Shown: in pieces, positions 1 through 7,376 of the stretch
Layout of the letters: each line of letters starts with the position of its first letter
How positions within the stretch are numbered: position 1 is the first letter of the stretch
DNA from: Clostridia bacterium
GTDB lineage: Bacteria; Bacillota; Clostridia; Oscillospirales; CAG-272
Direction: 5' to 3'
Assembly (NCBI GenBank): GCA_029010655.1
Contig: JAQXKW010000154.1
Location: 1-18,733, forward strand
DNA: 18,733 nucleotides
Notes under the pieces: generated by a model
What the model was told of the DNA's origin: nothing
What the model saw: the letters and a program-made list of their open reading frames with translations, nothing else
Databases searched by the model: none
Program-made: the position numbers and the translations under genes

Positions 1-322
1 CGATTACATGGAAGGCAAAATGGCTACCACGAAAATCGAAGTGAAGTCAAAGGGAGAAAAGAGCTTTGACCTGACCGTTTACAAGCGTGAAGGCTCCTTT
101 GACGGCAGACAGAAAACCGCAGAATCTCTGCCCTCAGACCCGGATATTCCCGCAATGGGAGACGTTACCTCCTTTGATGTTGCCGTATTCGGCGAGGCAA
201 AATCGGTAACTCTCGGCGGAAAAGCCGTTGACTTTAAGGTTTGCGACGGCAAAACTACGTTTAACGTTTGCCGTGACGCACACAGGGAAAGCGATCTTAC
301 CTTTGCCGTAGAGCTTGCGTAA
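1..322 (+). CDS. C-terminal end of probable GH31 family alpha-glycosidase (partial)
   Basis: The reading frame is open from the first bases of the window (Asp-Tyr precede the first Met at 8) to TAA at 320-322, so only about 106 C-terminal residues are visible. The segment is beta-rich. It has the pattern of the C-terminal beta-sandwich (DUF5110-like) of GH31 alpha-glucosidases and alpha-xylosidases: a tract with KREGSF, then a Ser-Val-Thr-x-Gly-Gly-Lys-x-Val element (near 65-75), and a final strand-like FAVELA. No catalytic residue lies in the visible part, so enzymatic specificity cannot be judged. It converges with the lysA stub; a 9-bp hairpin without a T-tract (333-354) and a strong terminator (378-418) follow the stop. 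It could instead be the terminal sandwich of another carbohydrate-active enzyme. The family call is by pattern memory only. Confidence 0.5.
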   Translation, partial: DYMEGKMATTKIEVKSKGEKSFDLTVYKREGSFDGRQKTAESLPSDPDIPAMGDVTSFDVAVFGEAKSVTLGGKAVDFKVCDGKTTFNVCRDAHRESDLTFAVELA

Positions 323-377
323 ATTTTTTCGCCGCTTTCTTTAAAAAGAAAGCGCCCCAAAGAAACAAAACTAAAAA

Positions 378-418
378 AGCTGTTGTAAGCGGTTTCACCG
401 CTTACAACAGCTCTTTTT
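378..418. terminator. Bidirectional intrinsic terminator
   Basis: A perfect 16-bp stem (378-393 with 397-412) closes on a TTC loop. On the plus strand it is followed by C and five T; on the minus strand the A-tract at 373-378 gives a run of six T. It can end the GH31-like transcript from the left and anything read leftwards through the lysA stub. It abuts the stub's stop codon at 421, so it is probably the original terminator of a lysA gene at this position. Confidence 0.9.
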
Positions 419-420
419 AG

Positions 421-574
421 TTACACGTCAAGCTTTGCCACGTCTTCAAAGGTTTCGCGGCGGATTGCCACCCTTGTTTCTCCGTCAGGTGCTATAAACA
501 CCACGGGGGGACGGGGCACTCTGTTATAGTTTGAGGACATGGCGTAGTTATACGCTCCCGTAACAAGCACCGCA
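421..574. repeat. Direct repeat, left copy (lysA 3' end)
   Basis: A 154-bp segment matching 2187-2340 in the same orientation at 149 of 154 positions, starting exactly at the lysA stop codon. The sequences immediately outside differ: each copy has its own unrelated terminator downstream. The two copies bracket the AT-rich block with the two orphan genes. Confidence 0.95.
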
Positions 575-585
575 CCCCGCTTGTC
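421..585 (-). pseudogene. Detached 3' end of a lysA gene (diaminopimelate decarboxylase remnant)
   Basis: Read on the minus strand this encodes the last ~50 residues of LysA, including GAYNYAMSSNYN and the terminal AKLDV, with TAA at 423-421. Positions 421-574 align without gaps to 2187-2340, the end of the intact lysA, with five mismatches. All five are synonymous (Arg CGC/CGT, Glu GAA/GAG, Phe TTT/TTC, Ile ATA/ATC, Asn AAC/AAT). Similarity then fades over 575-585, and an in-frame TAG lies further upstream at about 605-610, so there is no start and no PLP-lysine region. It cannot make a functional enzyme. The synonymous-only pattern indicates divergence under selection before truncation, so it is likely a remnant from a recombination with a related strain rather than a decaying tandem copy. 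Confidence 0.88.
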
Positions 586-1036
586 AACCCCTGTTGTTTG
601 GGAAGGCTACAAGTATTAACTTATTTGTGGGCAGAGCGGTGAATCCCGCCCATCATAATCTAGATTTGCCTATCAACTTTATCATCAAAACGAATCTGAT
701 GTAGGAACTTTCCTTTTGCCTTAAGGAAATAGGCAAAGGAATCAATGTCAGCTATTACTGTTGAAATATTTATAAAAGCCGATGGTGTTCCCCTGTTTTT
801 ACCGTTCAGTTATAAAGATAGTCAGTGTTATAAAATGCTTATCGTGGGATATAACGATTATTTTTTCATATTTTTTGTTGCTTTTTACAAAATTATAGTG
901 TATATTGTTATTAGAAATAGTAATATTAGTGAAAAATGGGGGGTGAGTGACAATGTGATGCTTTTAAGGATAAAGTAAGTCTGTATTAACTTAAAAACTA
1001 ATTATTAATGAAGGAGAGTTAATTAAGTCAAAATTC
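586..1036. other. AT-rich intergenic stretch, no convincing gene
   Basis: About 450 bases without a supported gene. Visible structure: an imperfect hairpin at 712-739 (CCTTTTGCCT against AGGCAAAGG) and a related inverted 9-mer, TTTGCCTAT at 665-673 against ATAGGCAAA around 729-737. An open frame of 77 codons (745-978) has AAAGGA four bases before its ATG and a hydrophobic stretch, but its composition looks non-coding and I recognise no family. AAGGAG at 1011-1016 belongs to the following gene. No clear sigma-A promoter was found for the plus-strand genes. Confidence 0.5.
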
Positions 1037-1741
1037 ATGTCAAACAAATGTCTTAGGTTCTTTTTGGTTATGTTGTTATTTGTTTCCCTTGTTTTGCTTA
1101 GTATAACTCCTACTCATGCTTTGTCCTATTCGCTAACAACATCCGATAATGTCCCTATCACATCCGATTTTATCATAAATGCAACCGCATCAATAAATGA
1201 CAATGTTATATCTTTGTCGAGAACAACGTCAATAGAAAGCAATAATTATAAATGTGATACTATTTATATAATTCCAGCAGAAGGAGTATCAGCAACTTAT
1301 TTATTAAACGAATTAACTGAATATGCTCAAAGACAATCATCTAATGCAAGGGGTAGTATATCAGTTGAGGAATGCGATCCTTCTATTTCCGTAAAATGTA
1401 GGCTATGCACCTACTTTACAAGGGTTTCTTCACAGTATGGTATTGCTTCAAAAGTAACAAGCGTTAGCGGGGGATACAGAATAATTGACAGATCGGTTTC
1501 TGTTATTGGACAGTCTCTAATTTATGGTTCGACCGGAAAAAGTTCTTCAACAGGACTAATGAAAACTCAAAATGCATCAGCCACCCCAACAACTTCATCT
1601 TGGTCGTATACTGCTCCTACAGGCTGGCATTACATTGTGGAGACAGCCACCCATAATATCGGATCCAGCTGTGAGTTCACTCTAAAACGTGCTGGTTCAA
1701 CATGGAGCTTTACTATGTATAGTATTGTTTCGCAGGGATAA
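1037..1741 (+). CDS. Predicted secreted protein of unknown function
   Basis: A 234-residue protein with a classical signal peptide: short basic n-region (Lys4, Arg7), hydrophobic core from about 8 to 24, and likely cleavage after Thr-His-Ala (26-28). The mature part is rich in Ser, Thr and Asn, with five cysteines (73, 113, 121, 124, 212), including a Cys-x-x-Cys pair, and no further membrane segment. I recognise no family. The gene is strikingly AT-rich beside the flanking lysine genes. The ribosome site AAGGAG (1011-1016) lies about 20 bases before the ATG at 1037, which is unusually far. An in-frame ATT at 1022 sits at normal spacing, so translation might begin there and add five residues. 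It is followed after 15 bases by a membrane-protein gene, probably in the same transcript. Foreign or strain-variable origin is likely from composition and the flanking repeat. Confidence 0.7.
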   Translation: MSNKCLRFFLVMLLFVSLVLLSITPTHALSYSLTTSDNVPITSDFIINATASINDNVISLSRTTSIESNNYKCDTIYIIPAEGVSATYLLNELTEYAQRQSSNARGSISVEECDPSISVKCRLCTYFTRVSSQYGIASKVTSVSGGYRIIDRSVSVIGQSLIYGSTGKSSSTGLMKTQNASATPTTSSWSYTAPTGWHYIVETATHNIGSSCEFTLKRAGSTWSFTMYSIVSQG

Positions 1742-1756
1742 GGATTAACAATTGAT

Positions 1757-2128
1757 ATGATCATCGAAAAATGTAAAAAATTCACGAACCTTTTGTACAT
1801 TTCAGCATCTCTTTTATTGCTTGTTTTGCCGTTTGCGGCAGATGCTTTGTACCGCTGGGCAGAAGAGTACTGCAAGCACACCTTTACTATTCAATGGAAG
1901 TACATTTCCCTCTACACCGCATTCATTGTTTTAGGACTTCTTTTGCCCCTGCAACTTTATTCCTATCTGAATTGCTCTGCAAAAAGGATTGTTCCCGCAC
2001 TCATTTGCATCGGATTTGCGGCGGAAACGGTTTGGCTTTACTATACGGGCTTTTTCGGAAGCTTTGTTGCCTGTTTTCTCTTTGTTTCAATACTGATTGA
2101 AACAGTAATACCGAAAAGCAAAGCATAG
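1757..2128 (+). CDS. Small integral membrane protein of unknown function
   Basis: A 123-residue protein with about four predicted transmembrane segments (roughly 12-31, 50-70, 78-96, 99-117) joined by short charged loops, and a basic C-terminus (PKSKA). No enzymatic or transporter motif is visible and I recognise no family. It starts 15 bases after the secreted-protein gene and shares its AT-rich composition. An AAGGA element at 1740-1744 overlapping the upstream stop could serve as ribosome site, though the spacing of about 12 is long. The pair may act together at the cell surface, for example as a secreted factor with a membrane partner, but nothing in the sequence proves this. Transcription ends at the shared terminator 2148-2178, convergent with lysA. 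Confidence 0.65.
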   Translation: MIIEKCKKFTNLLYISASLLLLVLPFAADALYRWAEEYCKHTFTIQWKYISLYTAFIVLGLLLPLQLYSYLNCSAKRIVPALICIGFAAETVWLYYTGFFGSFVACFLFVSILIETVIPKSKA

Positions 2129-2147
2129 CTTTATCAACCGCAAAATA

Positions 2148-2178
2148 ACAGGACCAACGGCTATGGCGTTGGTCCTGT
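2148..2178. terminator. Bidirectional terminator between orphan genes and lysA
   Basis: A 12-bp perfect stem (2148-2159 with 2167-2178) with a 7-base loop. Both flanks are T-rich when read outward (CTTATTATTT on plus; TATTTTG on minus). It lies eight bases beyond the lysA stop and 19 beyond the membrane-protein stop, so it serves both converging units. It is unrelated in sequence to the terminator beside the lysA stub (378-418). Confidence 0.8.
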
Positions 2179-2186
2179 CTTATTAT

Positions 2187-2340
2187 TTACACGTCAAGCT
2201 TTGCCACGTCTTCAAAGGTCTCACGGCGGATTGCCACCCTTGTTTCTCCGTCAGGTGCGATGAACACCACGGGGGGACGGGGCACTCTGTTATAATTTGA
2301 GGACATGGCGTAGTTATACGCTCCCGTAACAAGCACCGCA
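2187..2340. repeat. Direct repeat, right copy (3' end of intact lysA)
   Basis: Matches 421-574 with five synonymous differences; here it is the intact 3' end of lysA. Homology begins exactly at the stop codon on both sides. Confidence 0.95.
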
Positions 2341-3518
2341 AGCTTGTCCCCTCTCTGCGGCTTTGCCATGAGCATATCCTCTCCGATAAGGTCTCCCGAC
2401 TCGCACAGCCGTCCTGCCACGGTTGCGGTAAAATCACGCTCCGCCGCCGCACGGCTGGCGTTCAACACCGTATAGTCCGACTTATAAAGCGCATATCTGG
2501 GGTTGTCCGACATGCCTCCGTCTACGGAAACATAGCTTTTATACCCTGTTATGGTCTTTACGCTTCCCACCGTATACACGGTAACGCCTGCGTCGGCAAC
2601 TATGCTTCTGCCGGGCTCAAGAAGAATCTGCGGCTCGGGGAAATTGTTCGCCGAACAGCACTTTTTAATCTCCGCAGAAACCAGGCGCAGATTTTCGGGA
2701 ATTGAAAATTCCGGGTCGCTTTCCACGTATCTTACGCCGTAGCCGCCGCCTAAATTGAGCACCGTCAGGGTTTTGCCCGTTTGTTCCCGTACTGCCGCCA
2801 TAAACGCTATCATAATATGCGCCGCATCGATAAAAGGCTTTGAATCAAAGCAAAGGGAGCCTACATGGCAATGAAGACCTACAAGCTCAAGTGCGGGGAG
2901 CGTCAGAAGCTCTTTTATAAGCTCCATAGCCTGTCCCGTTTCAATAGCCGTTCCGAACTTTGAATCCACCTTGCCCGTATTTATTGCCTCATGGGTATGG
3001 GGGTCAATGCCGGGGGTTACACGGAGAATAACACGCTGAGTTATTCCCCTGTCCTTTGCCTGAGCGGACAGGGCGTAAAGCTCCTCTCTGTTATCGCAGA
3101 TAAAGGTGCCTACGCCGCAGTCAAGGGCGTATGAAATATCCTTGTCCGTTTTATTATTTCCGTGGAAATATGCTTTTTCCATGGGAAAGCCCACGGAATT
3201 TGCCGTATAAAGCTCTCCGCAGGAAACTATATCCGTTCCCATGCCCTCGCTGTGGGCGATTCTGTACATTTCCTTACAGGAAAGCGCCTTTGAGGCAAAC
3301 AGGGGCATACTGCCCGGGGCGAAAACCTCCCGCATTGTTTCCGTGTACTCACGCATACGCATTCTGACACGTGCCTCGTCCATAAGCATAAGGGGCGTGC
3401 CGTAGCTTTCCGCCAGTTCAACCGTATCTCTCCCTGCCAGCGTCAGATGTCCTTCATCATTTACGCCCAAATTTGTGTGAAGCATTTTTCCCATTACATT
3501 AAGTTCCGTATCAAGCAT
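2187..3518 (-). CDS. lysA: Diaminopimelate decarboxylase
   Basis: Decarboxylates meso-2,6-diaminopimelate to L-lysine, a cytosolic PLP enzyme and the last step of lysine synthesis. The 443-residue product is of normal length. It shows the PLP lysine in FASKA (Lys77), the HCHVGS motif of the alanine-racemase-like barrel, the glycine-rich phosphate site in LNLGGGYG, the EPGRSIVADAG segment, CESGD with the cysteine contributed across the dimer, and GAYNYAMSSNYN near the C-terminus. The start is the ATG at 3518, which overlaps the dapL stop by one base (TGATG) and has GGGAGGTG just upstream; the TTG at 3521 is too close to that site. Last gene of the lysine-riboswitch operon. Its 3' end is duplicated at 421-574. 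Confidence 0.97.
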   Translation of the reverse strand: MLDTELNVMGKMLHTNLGVNDEGHLTLAGRDTVELAESYGTPLMLMDEARVRMRMREYTETMREVFAPGSMPLFASKALSCKEMYRIAHSEGMGTDIVSCGELYTANSVGFPMEKAYFHGNNKTDKDISYALDCGVGTFICDNREELYALSAQAKDRGITQRVILRVTPGIDPHTHEAINTGKVDSKFGTAIETGQAMELIKELLTLPALELVGLHCHVGSLCFDSKPFIDAAHIMIAFMAAVREQTGKTLTVLNLGGGYGVRYVESDPEFSIPENLRLVSAEIKKCCSANNFPEPQILLEPGRSIVADAGVTVYTVGSVKTITGYKSYVSVDGGMSDNPRYALYKSDYTVLNASRAAAERDFTATVAGRLCESGDLIGEDMLMAKPQRGDKLAVLVTGAYNYAMSSNYNRVPRPPVVFIAPDGETRVAIRRETFEDVAKLDV

Positions 3519-4696
3519 CAAAGCACCTCCCTAAGTCTTCTGACAGCCTCTGCGGTCAGCTCATGGGTTGAAAAAGATGTCAGGCGGAAAAAGCCCTCTC
3601 CGCATTTGCCGAAGCCCTCGCCGGGGGTACCCACAATATTGGCTTTATCCAGCAGATAATCGAAGAATTCCCAGCTTCCCATTCCGTTGGGACACTGGAG
3701 CCACAGATAGGGTGAATTCTTACCGCCCGTATAGTAAATTCCCTTTTCGTCAAGAACGGACGCAAGCATTGCGGCGTTTTCACGGTAATATGCTATATTT
3801 TCGTAGCAAGCCGCCATGCCCTCGGGAGAATACGCCGCCTGCGCCGCACGCTGTACGGGATAGGATACGCCGTTGAATTTCGTCGCCTGTCTGCGTGCCC
3901 AAAGGTCACGGAGGTGAACGCCGTCGAAAACAAGCTCGGAGGGCACCACCGTATAGCCGCAACGGGTTCCCGTAAAGCCGGCGGTTTTTGAGAAGGAGCA
4001 TATCTCCACGGCACACTCACGGGCGCCGGGCACAAGATACACGGAGCGGGGGCAATCGTCCGTAATAAAGGCTTCATATGCCGCATCAAATATAATAAGC
4101 GAGCCGCTCTTTTTTGCAAATTCCACCCACCGGGCAAGCTGCTGTGCGGAATACGCCGCGCCGGTGGGGTTTCCGGGTGAGCATAGATAATAAACACCTG
4201 TGCCGCAGTTTTCGTCGGGCATGGGCAAAAAATCGTTGTCCCGTCCTGAGGGCAGGAGGGTTATTCTGCGACCGGACATTACGTTTGAGTCTCTGTAAAC
4301 GGGGTATACCGGATCGGGAAGATATATATCGTTATCCCCCAGAACGTCAACAAAGTTTCCGCAGTCGCTTTTTGCGCCGTCGGAAACGAAAATATCGTCG
4401 GCGGGCATTTCAACTCCCATTTCGGCATAATGTGCGCTTATTGCCTCACGGAGAAAGTCGTAGCCGTATTCCGGAGGATAGCCTCTGAAGGTTTCTGCCT
4501 TTCCAAGCTCGTCTGCCGCCGCCTTCATAGCGTTGACAACGCACTGAGGCAGAGGTCTTGTAACGTCTCCGATACCCATTCTGACAATATTCGCTTCAGG
4601 ATGCGCCTCCTGATATTCCCTTACACGCCTGCCGATTTCGGAAAACAGATAGCTCTTTGAAAGGGCGGCAAAATTATCGTTTACTTTAATTGTCAT
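3518..4696 (-). CDS. dapL: LL-diaminopimelate aminotransferase
   Basis: Converts tetrahydrodipicolinate directly to LL-diaminopimelate with glutamate as amino donor, replacing the succinylase or acetylase branches (DapD/DapC/DapE). The 392-residue product is a fold-type I PLP aminotransferase. It has the N-terminal LFSEI/IVRMGIGDVTRPLP signature of DapL, a GYPPEYG loop, the substrate and cofactor region CSPGNPTG (172-179), the IIFDAAYEAF strand (Asp204, Tyr207) and the PLP lysine in SFSKTAG (Lys237). The ATG at 4696 overlaps the end of dapF by 11 bases and is preceded by GAGGGAG. Its presence between dapF and lysA, and the absence of dapD/dapE here, fit the DapL pathway found in many Clostridia. 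Confidence 0.95.
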   Translation of the reverse strand: MTIKVNDNFAALSKSYLFSEIGRRVREYQEAHPEANIVRMGIGDVTRPLPQCVVNAMKAAADELGKAETFRGYPPEYGYDFLREAISAHYAEMGVEMPADDIFVSDGAKSDCGNFVDVLGDNDIYLPDPVYPVYRDSNVMSGRRITLLPSGRDNDFLPMPDENCGTGVYYLCSPGNPTGAAYSAQQLARWVEFAKKSGSLIIFDAAYEAFITDDCPRSVYLVPGARECAVEICSFSKTAGFTGTRCGYTVVPSELVFDGVHLRDLWARRQATKFNGVSYPVQRAAQAAYSPEGMAACYENIAYYRENAAMLASVLDEKGIYYTGGKNSPYLWLQCPNGMGSWEFFDYLLDKANIVGTPGEGFGKCGEGFFRLTSFSTHELTAEAVRRLREVL

Positions 4697-5519
4697 ATTC
4701 GTACACTCCCTCGTAGGAAAATTGTGCTGTTCCGTTCATTGTTATGCGCTCGCCGCAGGTGATAACCAGGTCGCCGCCTCTGAGATGTACCGTGACGGGG
4801 GTGTTTTCCGGGCAGATGCCCAGCTTTACCGCCGCACTGACAACGGCGCAGGCTCCCGTGCCGCATGCCCATGTTTCGCCGCTTCCTCTCTCCCACACAC
4901 GCATTGTAAGCTCGGACTCACCGTCCACTCTTACAAACTCGGTGTTTACCCTTTCGGGGAAAAGCTCGTTGTTTTCAAATTTCGGTCCTGTTTTTTCTAT
5001 ATCAACGGCATACGGGTCGTCAACAAATGTAACCGCATGGGGATTTCCCACGCTGAGCGCCGTTATAAGCCATTCTTTGCCGTCTACGGTAACGGGTGAA
5101 TTAATAAGCTCCCGTGTTGCGGGGACAGCCTCCGGCGAAAAATTCGGAACACCCATATCCACGCTGACGCTTTCAACCTTTCCGTCCTTTACCGTCAGAT
5201 AAAGGGTTTTAATTCCCGAAAGGGTTTCAAGGGTTATAACGTCCTTTTTGACAATTCCCTTTTCAAAGAGATATTTTCCGATACACCGTGTGGCGTTGCC
5301 GCACATGGCGCCCTCGCTGCCGTCTGCGTTGAACATACGCATTTTTGCGTCCGCCTTATCTGACGAGCAGATACATACCACGCCGTCCGCCCCCACGGAG
5401 AAGCGGCGGGGGGACATTTTAACCGACAGGTCGGAGGGGTCGAAGTCCATGCCGTTCATGCAGTTTATATAGATATAGTCGTTTCCTATACCGTGCATTT
5501 TCGTAAATTCTATTTTCAT
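4686..5519 (-). CDS. dapF: Diaminopimelate epimerase
   Basis: Interconverts LL- and meso-diaminopimelate without cofactor, using two cysteines as acid and base. The 277-residue product begins KIEFTKMHGIGNDYIY, the usual DapF N-terminus. It carries the first catalytic cysteine in GAMCGNATRC (Cys73) and the second in ETWACGTGACA (Cys219), one in each half of the pseudo-symmetric fold. The start is the ATG at 5519, which overlaps the dapB stop as ATGA; a longer in-frame extension to 5585 would lie inside dapB and has no family similarity. It supplies meso-diaminopimelate both to LysA and to peptidoglycan. Confidence 0.96.
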   Translation of the reverse strand: MKIEFTKMHGIGNDYIYINCMNGMDFDPSDLSVKMSPRRFSVGADGVVCICSSDKADAKMRMFNADGSEGAMCGNATRCIGKYLFEKGIVKKDVITLETLSGIKTLYLTVKDGKVESVSVDMGVPNFSPEAVPATRELINSPVTVDGKEWLITALSVGNPHAVTFVDDPYAVDIEKTGPKFENNELFPERVNTEFVRVDGESELTMRVWERGSGETWACGTGACAVVSAAVKLGICPENTPVTVHLRGGDLVITCGERITMNGTAQFSYEGVYEYDN

Positions 5520-6229
5520 CTTCTCACCATATCCTTCATATCGTAAAGTCCGTTTTCCCGTCCCGAGATAAACTGCAAAGCGCACAGAGCGCCCTCTGCA
5601 AACAGCTTTCTGTCCATCGCTTCATGCTTTAAGGTTATGCGCTGTGTATCCGTAGATATCATTACTGCATGCTCGCCGATAATATTCCCCATTCTGAGAG
5701 CATGGATGCCGATTTCGTTCTTTTCACGCTTTGCCTGGCCGCTTCTGCCGAATACGAACTGGGAATTTTCTCTTTCCTCCGCAATTTCGTTGGCAATCAT
5801 AAGCGCCGTGCCGCTGGGTGCGTCCAGCTTTCTGTTATGGTGACATTCGACTATTTCAATATCGGCGTCGGGAAACGCAGCTGCCGCCTGTCTGGCAAGG
5901 GCGCAAAGGGTAGCCACGCCCAGAGACATATTTGCGCTGAGAAACACGGGTACGCTCTCAGCCGCTTTTTTTATTATCTCAAATTCATCGGGGGTTTGTC
6001 CCGTTGTGGCAAAAACCACGGGAATGTGATTTTTAACGGCAAAATCGCAGATTTCCGCCGCCGCCGTATGGTGGGAAAAATCTATTATTCCGTCGGCTGC
6101 CTCGGGACTGCAAGCGGAAATGCTTTTGATTTCAAGAGTGGGGTCCACCTTTGCCGCTACCGTCAGCCCGTCAAGGGAGCAGACGTGCTGTCCCATCCGT
6201 CCCGCCGCGCCTGTAACTATTACTCTCAT
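5516..6229 (-). CDS. dapB: 4-hydroxy-tetrahydrodipicolinate reductase
   Basis: Reduces the DapA product to tetrahydrodipicolinate with NAD(P)H. The 237-residue protein is slightly short for the family. The Rossmann motif VTGAAGRMG (5-13) is at the N-terminus, ATTGQ follows the nucleotide site, and the active-site segment ECHHNRKLDAPSGTA holds the catalytic histidine pair, the lysine and the substrate-binding GT. The ATG at 6229 overlaps the dapA stop by four bases (ATGA), so translation is probably coupled. The C-terminal FISGRENGLYDMKDMV is typical of the family. Confidence 0.96.
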   Translation of the reverse strand: MRVIVTGAAGRMGQHVCSLDGLTVAAKVDPTLEIKSISACSPEAADGIIDFSHHTAAAEICDFAVKNHIPVVFATTGQTPDEFEIIKKAAESVPVFLSANMSLGVATLCALARQAAAAFPDADIEIVECHHNRKLDAPSGTALMIANEIAEERENSQFVFGRSGQAKREKNEIGIHALRMGNIIGEHAVMISTDTQRITLKHEAMDRKLFAEGALCALQFISGRENGLYDMKDMVRR

Positions 6230-7113
6230 ACGTTTATCCCGACCTCTCTCATGCAGTCAAGCAGAACCTTTTCCTTATCCTTTTCCATACAGGTAAGGGG
6301 AAGTCTGAGTCTGTTCTCGCAAAAGCCCATGGCCGCCATTGCCGCCTTTACGGGAATGGGGTTTACCTCCGAGAAAAGTGCGTCTATAAGCGCATGGTAT
6401 TTATACTGCAGCTGTGCCGCGCCTGCCACGTCTCCGGAGAAGAACAGCTCGCACATCTTAACGGTCTCACGGGGCAAAACGTTTGAAAGCACGGATATAA
6501 CGCCCTGTCCGCCCAGCGCAAGCAGAGGAACTATCTGGTCGTCATTTCCCGAATAAAGGTCCAGCTTTTCGTGCACGTACGACATGGTTTCCACGATCTT
6601 CGATATATTGCCATTCGCCTCTTTAATTGCCACGATATTCTTATGATCCGCAAGCGCCTTATATGTGGAAGGCTCAATATTAACGCCCGTACGTGAGGGT
6701 ACGTTATAGAGAATTATGGGGATTTTTGAGTAATCCGCAATAGAGGTATACATCTCATAGAGGCCTCTCTGTGTCGCCTTATTGTAATAGGGCGTTACCA
6801 CCAGCGCCGCATCTGCTCCCGCCTCCTGCGCACAGCGCACAAGGTCAAGGGCATACATTGTATCGTTTGAGCCGGTGCCCGCGATTATGGGAACTCGGCC
6901 TGCCGCCTGCTTTACCGCAAAGGCGATAGCGTCTCTGTGCTCGTCGTCCGTCAGCGTTGAAGCCTCGCCGGTAGTTCCGCAGACAACAAGTCCGTTAATG
7001 CCGCTTTCAATCTGCCAATCGATAAGACGTCCGAACTGCTCGTAATTAATACCGTTCTCGTCAAAGGGGGTGATAAGCGCCGTTGCAACTCCTCGAAATA
7101 CTGTGTTTTTCAT
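6226..7113 (-). CDS. dapA: 4-hydroxy-tetrahydrodipicolinate synthase
   Basis: Condenses pyruvate with aspartate semialdehyde, the committed step of diaminopimelate and lysine synthesis. The 295-residue TIM barrel has the GTTGE motif (46-50, the threonines of the proton relay), Tyr136 in LYNVPSRTG and the Schiff-base lysine in VAIKEANG (Lys164). The ATG at 7113 is preceded by AAGGAGAT at good spacing. It is first in an operon led by a lysine riboswitch, so the operon should be shut down when lysine is abundant. No aspartokinase or semialdehyde dehydrogenase gene lies in the window. Confidence 0.97.
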   Translation of the reverse strand: MKNTVFRGVATALITPFDENGINYEQFGRLIDWQIESGINGLVVCGTTGEASTLTDDEHRDAIAFAVKQAAGRVPIIAGTGSNDTMYALDLVRCAQEAGADAALVVTPYYNKATQRGLYEMYTSIADYSKIPIILYNVPSRTGVNIEPSTYKALADHKNIVAIKEANGNISKIVETMSYVHEKLDLYSGNDDQIVPLLALGGQGVISVLSNVLPRETVKMCELFFSGDVAGAAQLQYKYHALIDALFSEVNPIPVKAAMAAMGFCENRLRLPLTCMEKDKEKVLLDCMREVGINV

Positions 7114-7142
7114 GGTTTATATCTCCTTATCAAATAATTAAC

Positions 7143-7169
7143 AAAAAAACGGCTTGCGGAAGCAAGCCG
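7143..7169 (-). terminator. Expression-platform terminator of the lysine riboswitch
   Basis: On the minus strand an 8-bp stem, CGGCTTGC with GCAAGCCG (7150-7157 with 7162-7169), closes on a four-base loop and is followed by seven T (A-tract at 7143-7149). It lies between the aptamer and the dapA ribosome site, the usual place for attenuation in the presence of lysine. Confidence 0.92.
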
Positions 7170-7204
7170 ATGGATATACTTATACTGACAATACAAATAT
7201 CCAA

Positions 7205-7370
7205 TTAGCGATAGCACTCCGCTTTTTTGCGACAGTCTTACGGATATTATCCGGAAGCCCGCGTAAGCCCCACGCAACAGGCTCCGCTCGGCACCTGCAC
7301 CTTTCACGCCGGCAACACGCTGCGCTGCGTTTCCACCGACACTACTCTTTACAAAGTGCACCTCTATCTT
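7205..7370 (-). promoter_or_regulatory. Lysine riboswitch (L-box) aptamer controlling the dap operon
   Basis: Reading the minus strand from about 7370, the conserved L-box elements occur in the right order. GATAGAGGTGC (7368-7358) opens the core; AAGAGTAG gives the loop-E/AGUA-like element; GAAAGG and GTGCCGAGCGGAGCC form the central GCCGAAGC-like region; GACTGTC comes next and GGAGTGCTATC closes the core. GATAG and CTATC pair as P1. This matches the order in the Bacillus lysC leader as I remember it. It sits 12 bases below a consensus promoter and is followed by a terminator. The gene content, lysine synthesis, supports the ligand assignment. Confidence 0.93.
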
Positions 7371-7376
7371 GCGTTT

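Noticed and set aside
333..354. Hairpin CGCTTTCTT/AAGAAAGCG after the GH31-like stop as a terminator
   Set aside because: No T-tract follows on either strand; the real terminator is at 378-418.
745..978. 77-codon plus-strand open frame in the island
   Set aside because: AAAGGA lies nearby, but codon use looks like AT-rich non-coding DNA, no homology is recognised and there is no clear promoter.
586..2186. The region between the lysA repeats as an integrative mobile element
   Set aside because: Not called as a mobile element because no integrase, transposase or terminal inverted repeats are visible; reported only as a recombination-derived island.
5669..6556. Plus-strand open frame of 295 codons
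   Set aside because: Antisense to dapB and dapA, both of which carry all expected motifs.
7110..7361. 83-codon minus-strand open frame upstream of dapA
   Set aside because: It is the lysine riboswitch and its terminator read as protein.
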